In this document: piece after piece, positions 1 through 11,526 of the stretch
Layout: each line of letters starts with the position of its first letter
How positions within the stretch are numbered: the first letter of the stretch is position 1
Source of the DNA: Shewanella dokdonensis
GTDB taxonomy: Bacteria; Pseudomonadota; Gammaproteobacteria; Enterobacterales; Shewanellaceae
Assembly: GCF_018394335.1 (NCBI RefSeq)
Contig: NZ_CP074572.1
Span: 1,736,001-1,800,000, forward strand
Direction: 5' to 3'
Length of the DNA: 64,000 nt
Notes under the pieces: generated by a model
Told to the model about the DNA's origin: nothing
The model's database searches: none
Seen by the model: the letters and a program-made list of their open reading frames with translations, nothing else
Translations under genes and position numbers: made by a program

Positions 1-3000
1 CAAAAATTGCCCCACCAACTGTGGTAATTTCAGCGAATTATCCTGGTGCGTCTGCCAAGACAGTGGAAGATTCGGTGACACAGATTGTCGAACAGAGCAT
101 GACTGGTCTTGACCACATGCGTTATATCACCTCAACCAGTGATAGTTTCGGTAATGCGCAGATCACCATCACCTTCAATGCAGAAGCCGACCCAGATATC
201 GCGCAGGTGCAAGTACAGAACAAGCTGCAAACAGCAATGACGCTGCTGCCGCAAGAAGTACAGGCACAAGGGGTACGAGTTAATAAATCCACTTCCGGCT
301 TCCTGATGGTGGTGGGCTTTATTTCCAGCGATGGCTCGATGAACAAAGCAGATATTGCCGACTTTATCGGTTCAACCATCAAGGATCCACTGAGCCGTGT
401 GCCAGGTGTGGGTGAAACCACACTGTTTGGGGCACAGTACGCGATGCGTATATGGCTCGACCCAATGAAGCTGACACAATATAACCTGACCACTACCGAT
501 GTTGTGGCCGCTATCCAATCGCAAAATGCGCAGGTAGCAGCCGGTCAGTTTGGTGGAGCCCCGGCAGTGAAAGGGCAAGAGCTTAACGCCACTATTACTG
601 CACAAAGCCGACTGCAGACACCGGAACAGTTCCGTAAGATCATTCTTAAGTCCAACAGTGCGGGCGCTAACGTTTATCTGTCGGATGTTGCTCGCGTGGA
701 ACTCGGCGCGCAAAGCTACAATATTTCTTCACTGTACAACGGTCAGCCCGCCAGTGGTTTGGCCATCGCGCTAGCAACCGGTGCTAACGCCTTGGACACT
801 GCCGAAGCGGTACGCGCAAAATTAGATGAACTGCGGCCCACCTTTCCGGAAGGTCTAAAGATTATCTATCCATATGACACCACCCCGTTTGTGGAAAAAT
901 CCATTGAAGGTGTGGTGCATACCCTGCTGGAAGCCATTGTACTGGTGTTTGTCATCATGTACCTGTTCTTGCAGAATTTCCGCGCAACCTTGATCCCAAC
1001 TATCGCCGTTCCGGTAGTGTTGTTGGGTACCTTTGCGGTGTTATCTTTTGCTGGTTACAGTATCAATACCTTGACGATGTTCGCCATGGTGCTCGCTATC
1101 GGGTTATTGGTGGACGATGCCATTGTGGTGGTGGAAAACGTCGAACGTGTGATGGCTGAAGAAGGCCTTAGTCCTAAAGAAGCCACCAAGAAGTCGATGG
1201 GGCAAATTACCGGCGCATTGATCGGTATCGGGGCAACGCTGTCAGCGGTATTTGTGCCTATGGCCTTCATGTCTGGTTCTACCGGGGTTATTTATCGGCA
1301 GTTCTCTATTACCATTGTTTCGGCAATGGCACTGTCTGTTATCGTGGCAATTGTGCTGACACCAGCACTGTGTGCCACTATGTTAAAACCGATCCATAAA
1401 GGCGAAGTTCACGAGAAAAGCGGGTTCTTCGGCTGGTTTAACCGTGGATTTGAACGGTTTACCTCAGGTTACGAGTCATCGGTATCTAAGCTCATCAAAC
1501 GTTCATTCCGTATGATGATCATCTACGCCGCACTGGTTGGGGTGGTCGCTTGGATGTTTACCCGTATGCCAACAGCATTCTTGCCTGATGAAGATCAGGG
1601 GATGTTATTGTCATTGGCAATCCTGCCGCCTAACTCATCACAGGAAAGTACTGAGAACGTTCTGAAAAAGTTTCGGAACATTTCCAGAAAGAACCTGGCG
1701 TTAAGTCAGCGTTTACCGTAGCTGGGTTTAGTTTCGCCGGTCAGGGTCAAAACATGGGGATGGTGTTCGTTAACCTGAAAGACTGGTCTGAACGTACCGC
1801 ACCAGGCTCAGATGTGCAGTCAATTGCTGGCAGAGCCATGGGCGCTTTCTCGCAGTTTAAAGAAGCGATGGTGTTTGCGTTTGTACCACCAGCGGTTATC
1901 GAACTGGGGACGGCCAACGGTTTTGACCTGTACCTACAGGATCTAACAGGTCAAGGGCATGAGAAACTGATCCAAGCCCGTAACCAACTGCTAGGTATGG
2001 CGGCACAAAATCCGAAGCTGATGGCGGTTCGACCCAATGGGCAGGAAGATGCCCCTATGTATAAGTTGGATGTTGATTACGAAAAACTCAAAGCGCTTGG
2101 CGTAGAGATAAGTACCGTCAACAGCACGCTGGCGACCGCATGGGGTAGTTCATACGTTAACGACTTTATTGATCGTGGCCGTGTGAAAAAGTCTATGTCC
2201 AGGGCGAAGCCAAATATCGTATGCAGCCTGATGATTTGGACAAATGGTATGTGCGCAACAATACCGGTGATATGGTGCCGTTTTCTGCCTTTGCCAAAGG
2301 GTATTGGGAATATGGTTCTCCACGTCTAGAACGTTTCAACGGTTTGTCTGCGGTGAACATTCAAGGCTCTGCCGCTCCGGGTTACAGTACTGGGGAAGCA
2401 ATGGATGCTATGCAACAATTGGCTAAACAGCTTCCGCCTGGATTCGGTTTGTCTTGGAACGGTATCTCCTATGAAGAACGGCTATCTGGCAACCAGGCTC
2501 CTGGGTTGTATGCCCTGTCGCTGCTGGTAGTCTTCTTGGTATTGGCGGCATTGTATGAAAGCTGGTCAGTGCCAATTGCGGTTATTCTGGTGGTGCCACT
2601 AGGGGTTATCGGCGCACTGTTAGCGATGAATGGCCGTGGTCTGTCCAACGACGTATTCTTCCAAGTGGGTCTGCTGACAACCGTGGGGCTGGCAACCAAA
2701 AATGCCATCCTGATTGTAGAATTCGCGAAAGAGTTCTATGAGAAAGGCTCAGGTCTTGTCGAAGCAACCCTGCATGCGGTAAGAGTGAGGATCAGGCCAA
2801 TTCTGATGACATCACTGGCCTTTGGTCTTGGGGTAGTCCCACTGACAGTAAGTACTGGCGCTGGTTCTGGTAGCCAACATGCTATTGGTACTGGGGTATT
2901 AGGTGGCATGATGAGTTCTACCTTCTTGGGGATCTTCTTTATCCCAGTATTCTTTGTGGTGGTTGAGCGCTTGTTCAGCAAGCGTGAAAAAGGCAGCAAC

Positions 3001-3009
3001 GAAGAATAA
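1..3009 (+). CDS. RND efflux pump inner-membrane subunit, AcrB/MexB (HAE1) family, 5' truncated by window edge, two frame lesions
   Basis: Proton-driven drug/proton antiporter of the inner membrane that works in a trimer with a periplasmic adaptor and an outer-membrane channel. The reading frame is already open at base 3 (K-I-A-P-P-T-V), matching about residue 37 of AcrB, so only the first membrane helix lies outside. Visible landmarks are the GDD-like membrane segment with [14 protein letters not shown] (bases 1100-1150), FLPDEDQG (1580), [10 protein letters not shown] in the restored frame (1727), [14 protein letters not shown] (2150) and [20 protein letters not shown] (2475). The frame breaks at A-runs near 1666-1670 and 2186-2190; adding one base at each restores a continuous protein of about 1003 codons, AcrB-like throughout. 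A hairpin terminator follows. The adaptor gene presumably lies upstream. Substrates cannot be read from the sequence. Confidence 0.93.
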
Positions 3010-3029
3010 ACAACGCTTACCTGCTAGAA

Positions 3030-3055
3030 AGCCGCTCAATGAGCGGCTTTTTTAT
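3030..3055 (+). terminator. Rho-independent terminator of the RND operon
   Basis: Stem AAGCCGCTC / GAGCGGCTT followed by a T run, about 20 bases after the RND stop codon. Confidence 0.85.
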
Positions 3056-3194
3056 TCTCTAACGTTAACATTTAATACTGGAGCAATACGCAGTCTGACC
3101 AACTTAGTGATTGGGAATAAACACCAAAAAGCCATGATAGGCAGTTAAAAATCTACGGAGATGGGGAGACAGCAGCAGGGGTGAAAAACAGGCA

Positions 3195-3221
3195 AAAAAA
3201 AGACCCGGAGAGGGGTCTGAA
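3195..3221 (-). terminator. Minus-strand hairpin terminator in the 3010-3691 gap
   Basis: Read on the minus strand: AGACCC, a short loop, GGGTCT, then a run of eight T. No minus-strand protein gene lies directly upstream, which motivates the small-RNA candidate. The rest of the gap, 3222-3691, is AT-rich and shows no other gene. Confidence 0.6.
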
Positions 3222-3379
3222 AAGGCAAACTATGAACTAATCGCTTTCGCCTAAACCATGTACAGGTTTAATTTAACCACATGACACTGAATAAAAGCTG
3301 AACAATACCCCCGGTATTTGCCAACTATTGCGACAATAAGCCACCCGGCTACTGTTTTTCATCATTAACTCACTTAGTT
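3195..3379 (-). ncRNA. Candidate small RNA on the minus strand
   Basis: In the 682-base gap between the RND gene and the lytic transglycosylase, the minus strand has a promoter-like pair (TTGTTA at 3413-3408 and TAATAC at 3391-3386, 16-base spacer). A classic terminator lies about 185 bases downstream (stem AGACCC / GGGTCT, then eight T, at 3221-3193). A further stem AATACC / GGTATT lies at 3304-3318 inside the proposed transcript. No convincing coding frame or known RNA family was recognised, so this is inferred only from promoter and terminator geometry. The terminator could instead be an orphan. Confidence 0.35.
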
Positions 3380-3691
3380 TGCAGCGTATTATTGAGTTTT
3401 GCCTATGTAACAAGAGTAAACCCGCCTAAAAAATCTTATTAATAACTTTTATTATCAATTAGTTAAATTTTTAAAAAGTTGCACTTAGTGAATTTTTACT
3501 ACTTATTTAAACGATGAAAACGAAATGTTAATTTTTTAATATTATTGAGCAGTTAATCGAGTATTTCACTCAAGATAATTGTAAATATGCTTGTGAATTA
3601 ACCAGTAACAACATCGGTTAAATATCATAGTGAAATACATCTATGTAACATTTGCTATGATGAAAGGCGAAGTAAAACACAGGAGATAAGA

Positions 3692-4348
3692 TTGAGGCAG
3701 ATATTATTGGCAGTCCTGTTGCTGACAAGTTTGGCTGGCATGACGGCAGAACCCGCCAAGCGTAAAATTATTGCCCATTACTCACCTCAAGGCACCAGCC
3801 AGCAAGCCAAGCAGGAAAAGGTCTATCGCTCTGATAATAATGGCGTTGTCTTGTTCAGTGATCTGATACCGCCGCAGGACAACTATGAAGTATTATTGTT
3901 CGACTGCTATGCTTGCAACCCGCACTCCACTATCGACTGGCACAAAACCCCTTTATTTCGCGCTGACTATCAAAGCGAAATCACCAAAGCAGCCAAAGAC
4001 TATCAACTGGATCCAGCATTGATCCGCGCGGTGATCCATGCGGAGTCGGCATTTAATGCCTCAGCACAATCCCGCACCGGCGCAAAAGGGCTGATGCAAC
4101 TGATGCCACAAACGGCTAATGAGTTAGGGGTTAGAGATGCGTTTTCAGCGGCACAAAATATTGATGCGGGCAGCCGTTATCTGGCCAAAATGCTACAACG
4201 ATTTGGTGGCAACATCACCTTGGCATGTGCCGCCTATAATGCGGGCGCCACCACAGTCAACAACTTCCAAGGCGTACCACCTTATCCAGAAACCCAGGCA
4301 TATGTTGAACGTGTGGGAATTTTGCTGCAACGCTACCGCACACTGTAA
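3692..4348 (+). CDS. Periplasmic lytic transglycosylase, SLT family
   Basis: Cleaves the MurNAc-GlcNAc bond of peptidoglycan with formation of a 1,6-anhydro product. The 218-residue protein has an N-terminal signal segment (residues 1-19), a linker, and a C-terminal SLT fold from about residue 100. That fold carries the catalytic glutamate in HAESAFN, then GAKGLMQLMPQTANELG and AAYNAGA, the goose-lysozyme-like signature. The start is TTG at 3692, chosen because AGGAG lies about 7 bases upstream and the signal peptide begins there. It is transcribed convergently with rlmJ, the stop codons being one base apart. Its exact role (MltC/Slt-like or an envelope remodelling factor) cannot be told. Confidence 0.88.
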   Translation: MRQILLAVLLLTSLAGMTAEPAKRKIIAHYSPQGTSQQAKQEKVYRSDNNGVVLFSDLIPPQDNYEVLLFDCYACNPHSTIDWHKTPLFRADYQSEITKAAKDYQLDPALIRAVIHAESAFNASAQSRTGAKGLMQLMPQTANELGVRDAFSAAQNIDAGSRYLAKMLQRFGGNITLACAAYNAGATTVNNFQGVPPYPETQAYVERVGILLQRYRTL

Positions 4349-4349
4349 A

Positions 4350-5192
4350 TTACTCGCCGACTTCCCACTCGACCCGATAGCTGCCGCCTGGCTGTTGCAG
4401 GATCGGTTGCAGCGTTGCCAGCATCTCTTTGGCAATCTCATCCAATTGCCACGGCGGATTAATGACCCATAATCCGGCGGCCGTCATACCAAACTCGTTG
4501 TTATCGGGCCTGATACTTTGCTCAATGCGTAACTGCCGCCGTATGCCACTGTCTTTGAGACGGCTGAGCATAGCCTCTGTCTGCTGCCGCTGCACCACCG
4601 GATACCACAACAGATAAACGCCGGTGGCAAATTTGCGATAGGCTTTTATCAGTGTTTCAGCAACCAGTTCATAATCCGTTTTAATCTCATAACTGGGATC
4701 AATCAGTACCAATCCCCGGCGCTCTTTGGGTGGCAAGGCCGCAATCAACCCCTTAAGACCATCACCTTCGACGATTTTTACCTGCGAATCTTGACCAAAA
4801 TATTCCGACAATAACTGTTGATCCGAAGGATGCAGTTCATGCAGCAACATGCGATCCTGTGGCCGTAAATTCATATCAACCAATGCCGGAGAGCCAGGAT
4901 AAAACCCCAGCGCTTGGTTGTTTTCGTTAAAATGACGGATATTGTCCAGATACTGTTGCAGGCTGTCTGGTAACGAGTTTTGAGCCCATAGACGCGCCAC
5001 GCCATCCCGATACTCTCCCGTCTTCTCAGCAAACTCATCATTGAGGCTATAACCACCAGCACCGGCATGCGTGTCGATATACACCAGACCTTTATCTTTT
5101 TTCTGCAACAACGTCAGTGCCTGCAACAACACTGCATGTTTCAGCACATCGGCATAGTTGCCCGCATGATAGCCGTGACGATAACTGAGCAT
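4350..5192 (-). CDS. rlmJ: 23S rRNA (adenine-2030-N6)-methyltransferase
   Basis: Transfers a methyl group from SAM to N6 of A2030 in 23S rRNA. The 280-residue protein begins MLSYRHGYHAGNYADVLKH, the invariant RlmJ N-terminus, which fixes the start at 5192; the frame is open 45 bases further upstream. A motif I region DTHAGAGGY and a catalytic motif IV are present. The latter reads DPSYE where the E. coli enzyme and most N6-adenine methylases have DPPY/F, a conservative change. It is divergent from rsmJ, another rRNA methyltransferase, with about 100 bases between the starts. Confidence 0.93.
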   Translation of the reverse strand: MLSYRHGYHAGNYADVLKHAVLLQALTLLQKKDKGLVYIDTHAGAGGYSLNDEFAEKTGEYRDGVARLWAQNSLPDSLQQYLDNIRHFNENNQALGFYPGSPALVDMNLRPQDRMLLHELHPSDQQLLSEYFGQDSQVKIVEGDGLKGLIAALPPKERRGLVLIDPSYEIKTDYELVAETLIKAYRKFATGVYLLWYPVVQRQQTEAMLSRLKDSGIRRQLRIEQSIRPDNNEFGMTAAGLWVINPPWQLDEIAKEMLATLQPILQQPGGSYRVEWEVGE

Positions 5193-5290
5193 AGTAACTT
5201 CCAACCTAAGACATAAGCGCGGCATTATAAGATTCATTCACTGAAAAAGCACCTTGGCAGCAGTTTCTACCCAGCACAGGCTTTGGCATA

Positions 5291-6087
5291 ATGCGGCTAA
5301 CCATACTGCCGTCGAGAAGTTATTTGAAAACGCCTGTTACCCCGGTCTATTTCGATCAGAACCAAGCACAACTTGGCAAATTACTGGCACCCTATCCATT
5401 GCAATTTGACCCCAATGCCCCATTTGCAATGGCATTAATAGACGGAAAGCTCAATCTGTTAAAACGCGATGAACCCAAGCTCGGTGGTGTACATGTTGAT
5501 TTTACCAGTGGTGCGGTGGCTCATCGGCGTAGATTTGGTGGCGGTCGCGGCCAAGAAATTGCCAAGGCCGCTGGCTTAAAACAGGGGGCGACACCAAATG
5601 TCCTCGACAGCACTGCCGGACTAGGCCGGGACGCATTTGTCTTGGCCAGCCTTGGCTGTCGCGTATGGCTGATTGAACGTCATCCGGTAGTCGCTGCCCT
5701 GTTGGCCGATGGTTTAGCCCGCGCCTACGCCGATGCAGAGATTGGCAACTGGATGCAGCAACGCATGCAGTTACTGCCTTGGGGCACCGAATTGACGAAC
5801 CTTAACCCACAACAACTGCCCATTGATGTGGTCTATCTCGATCCCATGTATCCCCATCGTGATAACAGCGCCCAGGTCAAGAAAGAGATGCGCGTGTTTC
5901 AGCATCTGGTCGGTGCCGATAACGATGCGGCCAAACTGCTGCAACCAGCGTTAGCACTGGCGAGCAAACGTGTAGTGGTAAAACGACCAGATTATGCGGA
6001 GGCGCTGGATAACACCCCACCGACCTTAGTGATTGCGATGAAAAAAATCGCTTTGATGTCTACCTAAAAGTGCCCCACAGCAAATAA
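5291..6087 (+). CDS. rsmJ: 16S rRNA (guanine-1516-N2)-methyltransferase, frame lesion near the 3' end
   Basis: SAM-dependent methyltransferase for m2G1516 in 16S rRNA. It shows the RsmJ hallmarks: [42 protein letters not shown] (SAM-binding motif I), ERHPVV, and LDPMYPHR (motif IV). As written the frame ends at 6067, but the run of seven A at 6041-6047 appears one base short. With eight A the protein continues N-R-F-D-V-Y-L-K and stops at 6087, giving 265 residues and the family's usual C-terminus. The lesion would change only the last few residues, so activity cannot be judged from it. Confidence 0.92.
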
Positions 6088-6138
6088 TGAGTTAGTGCGA
6101 TCTAATATTCACGTTGCAAGATCTATCTGTTACGCAAT

Positions 6139-6157
6139 ATACTATACCCCAGTATAG
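6139..6157. promoter_or_regulatory. FrmR-type operator upstream of frmR-adhC-gfa
   Basis: The sequence ATACTATACCCCAGTATAG is an AT-rich inverted repeat flanking a short C tract, the arrangement bound by FrmR/RcnR/CsoR-family repressors. It lies 15-34 bases upstream of the frmR start, where bound repressor would block transcription. Confidence 0.7.
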
Positions 6158-6172
6158 GACTTGGAGATCAAA

Positions 6173-7601
<1,429 letters not shown>

Positions 7602-7675
7602 ACCAGGAAAGGGACAGACGTGGCAGGCGACCTGCCGCGTCCACGTTCACTAAGTAATTAATGGAGTTATCATGA

Positions 7676-8243
7676 GTGAAGTTTTTACATCCAGCGATTG
7701 AAGGCGGCGTCAAGAAAGGTGTGGCTGGATTTGCTGGCGGCACACTGAAATGCCATTGCGCAGTCGACCCAGTTGAAGTCAAGGTCGAGTCAAACGTTGC
7801 CCACAATCACGCCTGTGGCTGTACCAAATGCTGGAAACCTACCGGAGCAGCGTTTTCAGTGGTTGGTGTAGTACCACGCGATAAAGTGACTGTCGTTGCC
7901 CATGCGGAAAAATTGGTAGTAGTGGATGAATCTGCCGCCATTCAGCGTCATGCCTGGCAAAGAATGTGGCGCCCATTTGTATGGTCGCATCGAAAACACC
8001 GCCCATCCATTTTACGGTCTCGATTTTATCCATACTGAACTTTCTGCTGACGAAGGCTGGGAAGAACCACGCTTTGCCGCTTTTGTATCCTCCATCATTG
8101 AGGGTGGTGCGGCACGTCCTGAACAGATGGATGGCGTACGCGCTAAACTGTCAAAACTTGGCTTACCGCCTTATGATTCATTGAATCCACCGCTAATGGA
8201 TGCTATTGCGACCCATATTGCTAAGCAAAAAGGCATTCTTTAA
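7676..8243 (+). CDS. gfa: S-(hydroxymethyl)glutathione synthase (glutathione-dependent formaldehyde-activating enzyme), frame lesion
   Basis: Gfa-family zinc protein proposed to speed condensation of formaldehyde with glutathione. The zinc ligands appear in CHC near the N-terminus, CGCTKCWKP, and H-A-C-K-E-C-G-A-H in the restored frame. The C-terminus [19 protein letters not shown] matches the family. The lesion at 7956-7957 differs from the others: one G must be removed. The N-terminus is also uncertain. GTG at 7676 is in frame and has GGAG 9 bases upstream, while ATG at 7672 is out of frame and stops after nine codons. Restored length is 188 residues. With two doubts in one gene, true decay is possible. 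Confidence 0.85.
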
Positions 8244-8251
8244 CTGTCATT

Positions 8252-8283
8252 GGAAGCGATACGCCGTACCGCTTCCATTTTTC
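8252..8283 (+). terminator. Terminator of the formaldehyde cassette
   Basis: Stem GGAAGCG / CGCTTCC followed by ATTTTTCT, eight bases after the gfa stop codon. Confidence 0.75.
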
Positions 8284-8437
8284 TGCACCATCAACTATTC
8301 GTAAACCAACAACGTATTTTCAGTCACGTAACGCCTGCAGCAAACGCCCAACCTCGCACACGCATTTATTAAAAATCACTTACATCTGCATATTGAAAGA
8401 TAATAAATTAGTGATTTCCTTGATCTTTCCCTTAAAA

Positions 8438-8471
8438 AACATTTAAATCATCACCCGTTGATTTAAATGTT
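8438..8471. repeat. Perfect 13-bp inverted repeat with 8-base spacer
   Basis: AACATTTAAATCA, spacer TCACCCGT, then TGATTTAAATGTT. It lies in the 354-base gap before the export operon, about 127 bases upstream of the FUSC gene, and has no T tract, so an operator is likelier than a terminator. The operon encodes its own TetR-family regulator, an obvious candidate ligand. Apart from this repeat and the gfa terminator, nothing else was recognised in 8244-8597. Confidence 0.55.
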
Positions 8472-8597
8472 GCAATGCCTGTCTGCGTATTATCTAAGCA
8501 TCTCTTAGCTCGCGTTTTAAACCATGTAATTTTACCCATGAGCCCACAGCAACCAAGGGTTGTGAGCCAGATGATTTTTAATTGAAAAATAGTTGAT

Positions 8598-10831
8598 ATG
8601 TATATTTTTTCAGATGGTTATCTAAAGCCCTCGGCGCACAAACAAGCGCTAGGCGACTGGCTAACTAGCCAAGGGGTCAGTTGGGTTTATGTAGGTAAAG
8701 TATTACTTGCTGTCACGATTGCTTACTGGCTAGCGATGTTTCTGCAGCTCCCCAGCACCCGCTCAGCCGCACTGACGGTGTTAATCGTGATGCAACCACA
8801 AACCGGCCAAGTATTAACCAAAAGTGTTGCGCGTATCATTGGCACCATCTTTGGCCTCGCCGTCAGCTTGCTGTTGGTCGCGCTGTTTCACCAGCATCCC
8901 GTAATGTTTGTGTTAGGCACATCACTTTGGTGCATGTTTTGTATCAGCGGTGCCGTGCGCTACCGTGACATGCGCAGCTACGCCTTTCTGCTGGCGGGGT
9001 ACACGGTAGGAATGATTGGCATTCCGGCCGCAATGGATCCACACATTGCGGTGTCCGTATCCATTGGACGGGTATTAGCGGTTATTTTGGGTATTTTATG
9101 TGGGGGATCATTACTGCCTTGGTGTTTCCAGACACTACAGAAACGGCTTATAAATCTCTGTTATCACAAAGATTAAGCAATTTTTGTAAACAGTCTCTCG
9201 AACTGCTTAAACATGAAACCACGCCACAAGCTTACCAAATGGCGCGGTTAAAATTTGCGTCACAAGCCGTTATGAGTGAAGCCGTGCGCCAAGCGGCCTG
9301 TATTGAAGACCCGCATATGCAGAGTATGCGCAACCAACTTATTCGCCTTACCCATAGTTTTATGGCGCTTGGCACTAGGTTATATGCGCTATCGCGGGTT
9401 TTCTTTTCATTAGAAGCGCAGCGTCCTAGCCACCAGCTATTGTCTCACGCATTGGATAGCATCAGCAGGCCATTAGTCGACCTGTTGCAAGAATTGGTCG
9501 AGGATAAGCTTTCCAGCGCGCGCGTAGCAACATATCGACGCCGAGTGGATTTTATCTGCCTTTCAACCAAGTTATCGATTCGGGAACAGCGAAGCCAACT
9601 ATTGGCTCACCCTGACTATCTAGCGTTACCAACTGACGAACAACAACCGCTATTTGAACTCTATGAGACCAGTGCTGAGCTGTTATTTAGATTCACCGAT
9701 TGCCTCCGCGTATATCTGGAAGACTATGGCGCGTTGACCGATGAGACTAATCCGCAGAAATGGGAGCAAACAGGTGCAATTGGTTCCTGGCAATCTTCGG
9801 TCAACTCGCTCTACGCCTTATCTTGTGGGCTACGGGCCAGCATTATCATTTTTATCAGCTATGGCATGTGGTATCTGAGTGGCTGGCAAAGCGGCACCAT
9901 GTTTTTTCAAACGGCCATTATTGGATTGATGTTAAGCGCAACCTCCCCGGCTCCGCATAAGATGATAGTTGGTTTAGCGCAAGGCTCAGGTCTGGGATAT
10001 CTTCTCGGCTTTTTGATTACGTTTTTACTGCTCCCTAAAGTGGATGGTTTTCCACTGATGATGGTCTGTGTTTCCCCCATTTTTATCATAGGCACCTGGT
10101 TAACGTTAACCCCTAAATACGCCGGTATCGGCATGGGAGCCATGATTAATTTTTGCTTTGTTGCCTCCCCGGCGAACCCGGCGACCTATGCCCCTGAACC
10201 CTTTGTAAATATGGCACTTTCGGGTTTTCTAGGCATGGCGGTCGCCGCCGTGATATCGAGTTTAATGTTTCCACCCTCTGGGCGCTGGTTGTCCAACGCC
10301 TTACTCAAAGATTTGCGCATGCTGGTGCCAATGGCTGCGAAAGACAACTTGCGCGATCTCAGCACTAAAATTGATAGCCGTTGTCGAGACTTATTACATC
10401 AAATCGACGGCGTCACCAAAGGACAAGATAACGTTCAAACGAAGTTAGTGAGTTGGTACACCAGCGTATCGTCGGTAAGTCATGCATTGATAGAATTGCG
10501 TCAACTCCTCGCCAAGCTAGCCGTTGAAAACAGACCAACCACTGCCGCCGAACGCCGCTGGCGTAAATCGCTAGTTCATATGCAACGCGCACTTGAGCTG
10601 TTGTATTCCGCACCAGACAAACGTCACTACGCCCACGCGCTGCATATAACTGCGCATATGATCAATATTACCCGAGGACAGTTAGAGCCTGAGAGCGAAC
10701 TGTTTGATGATTCACCGAAACGACAGATGATGAGCTATTTACATTTCATTTATGCCGCGCTGCGTGATCGTGCTGGACCATTTAAAACCTGCAATGCGCA
10801 GTTAGTACCAACCATGGCATCGGCCATTTAA
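8598..10831 (+). CDS. FUSC-family inner-membrane exporter (AaeB-like), one frame lesion
   Basis: Efflux transporter of the fusaric acid/aromatic acid exporter family; with a DUF1656 partner and a membrane fusion protein it forms AaeXAB-type exporters. Two membrane blocks are visible, residues about 30-190 and 410-580, separated and followed by long soluble regions, as in AaeB. The motif TLTP and the SPAPHKMIVG-like segment in the second block fit the family. The G run at 9102-9106 is one base short; restoring it joins L-C-G-G-I-I-T-A-L-V-F-P-D-T and gives 744 residues. It is first gene of a five-gene operon; the next start is 12 bases downstream. The substrate is unknown. Confidence 0.88.
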
Positions 10832-10843
10832 TGAGTTAAGGCT

Positions 10844-11490
10844 ATGAGTAATTCGACAACCCCACCTAAACGCCGTGGCCGCCGGCAACGCAATGAACTT
10901 TCTGGACGCGAAGCGTTACTCAGCGCCGCCATCAAAGCATTTGCCCAACATGGCTATGAGGCCGCCAGTTTACGCGCCATTGCCGCCAGTGCTGGAGTAG
11001 ACGTAGCGCTTTGTGCTCGCTTGTTTGGTAACAAGGCAAATTTATGGCAAGCAGTACTGGATACTGTGGCAGAAACCTTTGAGCAGCAACATCGTGCCAC
11101 TTTTGCGGCAATCGACGTCTTGGCCGACAGTCACCCCTATCAGGCGATGTACCAGTTTATCGAATTTCATACTCACTTTACGGTGCAGAATCCTGAGTTA
11201 TCCGCTTTTTCTTGCAAGAAGCCACCATGTCACCCGAACGCACAGCCATTATCCAACGGCAAGTTATTGAGCCCATGCAACGACCGATGCTTAAGGTTGT
11301 CGCAAAAGCTAAAGCAGCCAAGGTGATTCATTATCATGATCCCGCCCTGTTTTTACGTATGTTAGTCGCCGCCATTGTTTTTCCACTCACAGTGCCAGAA
11401 ATAGCCCCAAGCAATGACCACGAAGACATTGCACAACGAGTGATTAGAGAAGTCAGCAACATCTACCTACAGCTACCACAAAACCAATAA
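10844..11490 (+). CDS. TetR-family transcriptional regulator of the export operon, one frame lesion
   Basis: Repressor with an N-terminal helix-turn-helix (residues about 20-70: REALLSAAIKAFAQHGYEAASLRAIAASAGV then the recognition part) and a variable ligand-binding C-terminal domain. The T run at 11206-11210 is one base short. Restoring it gives A-F-F-L-Q-E-A-T-M-S-P-E and a 215-residue protein with the usual length. It is placed inside the operon it probably controls, between the FUSC transporter and the outer-membrane channel; the 34-base palindrome at 8438 is a candidate operator. The ligand is not known. Confidence 0.85.
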
Positions 11491-11526
11491 CTTCATAAAA
11501 AATAGCTAATTATTTTAGAGGAGCAT

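Noticed and set aside
2954..3148. Open frame across the RND stop and terminator
   Set aside because: It overlaps the RND gene and its terminator in another frame, with no recognisable product.
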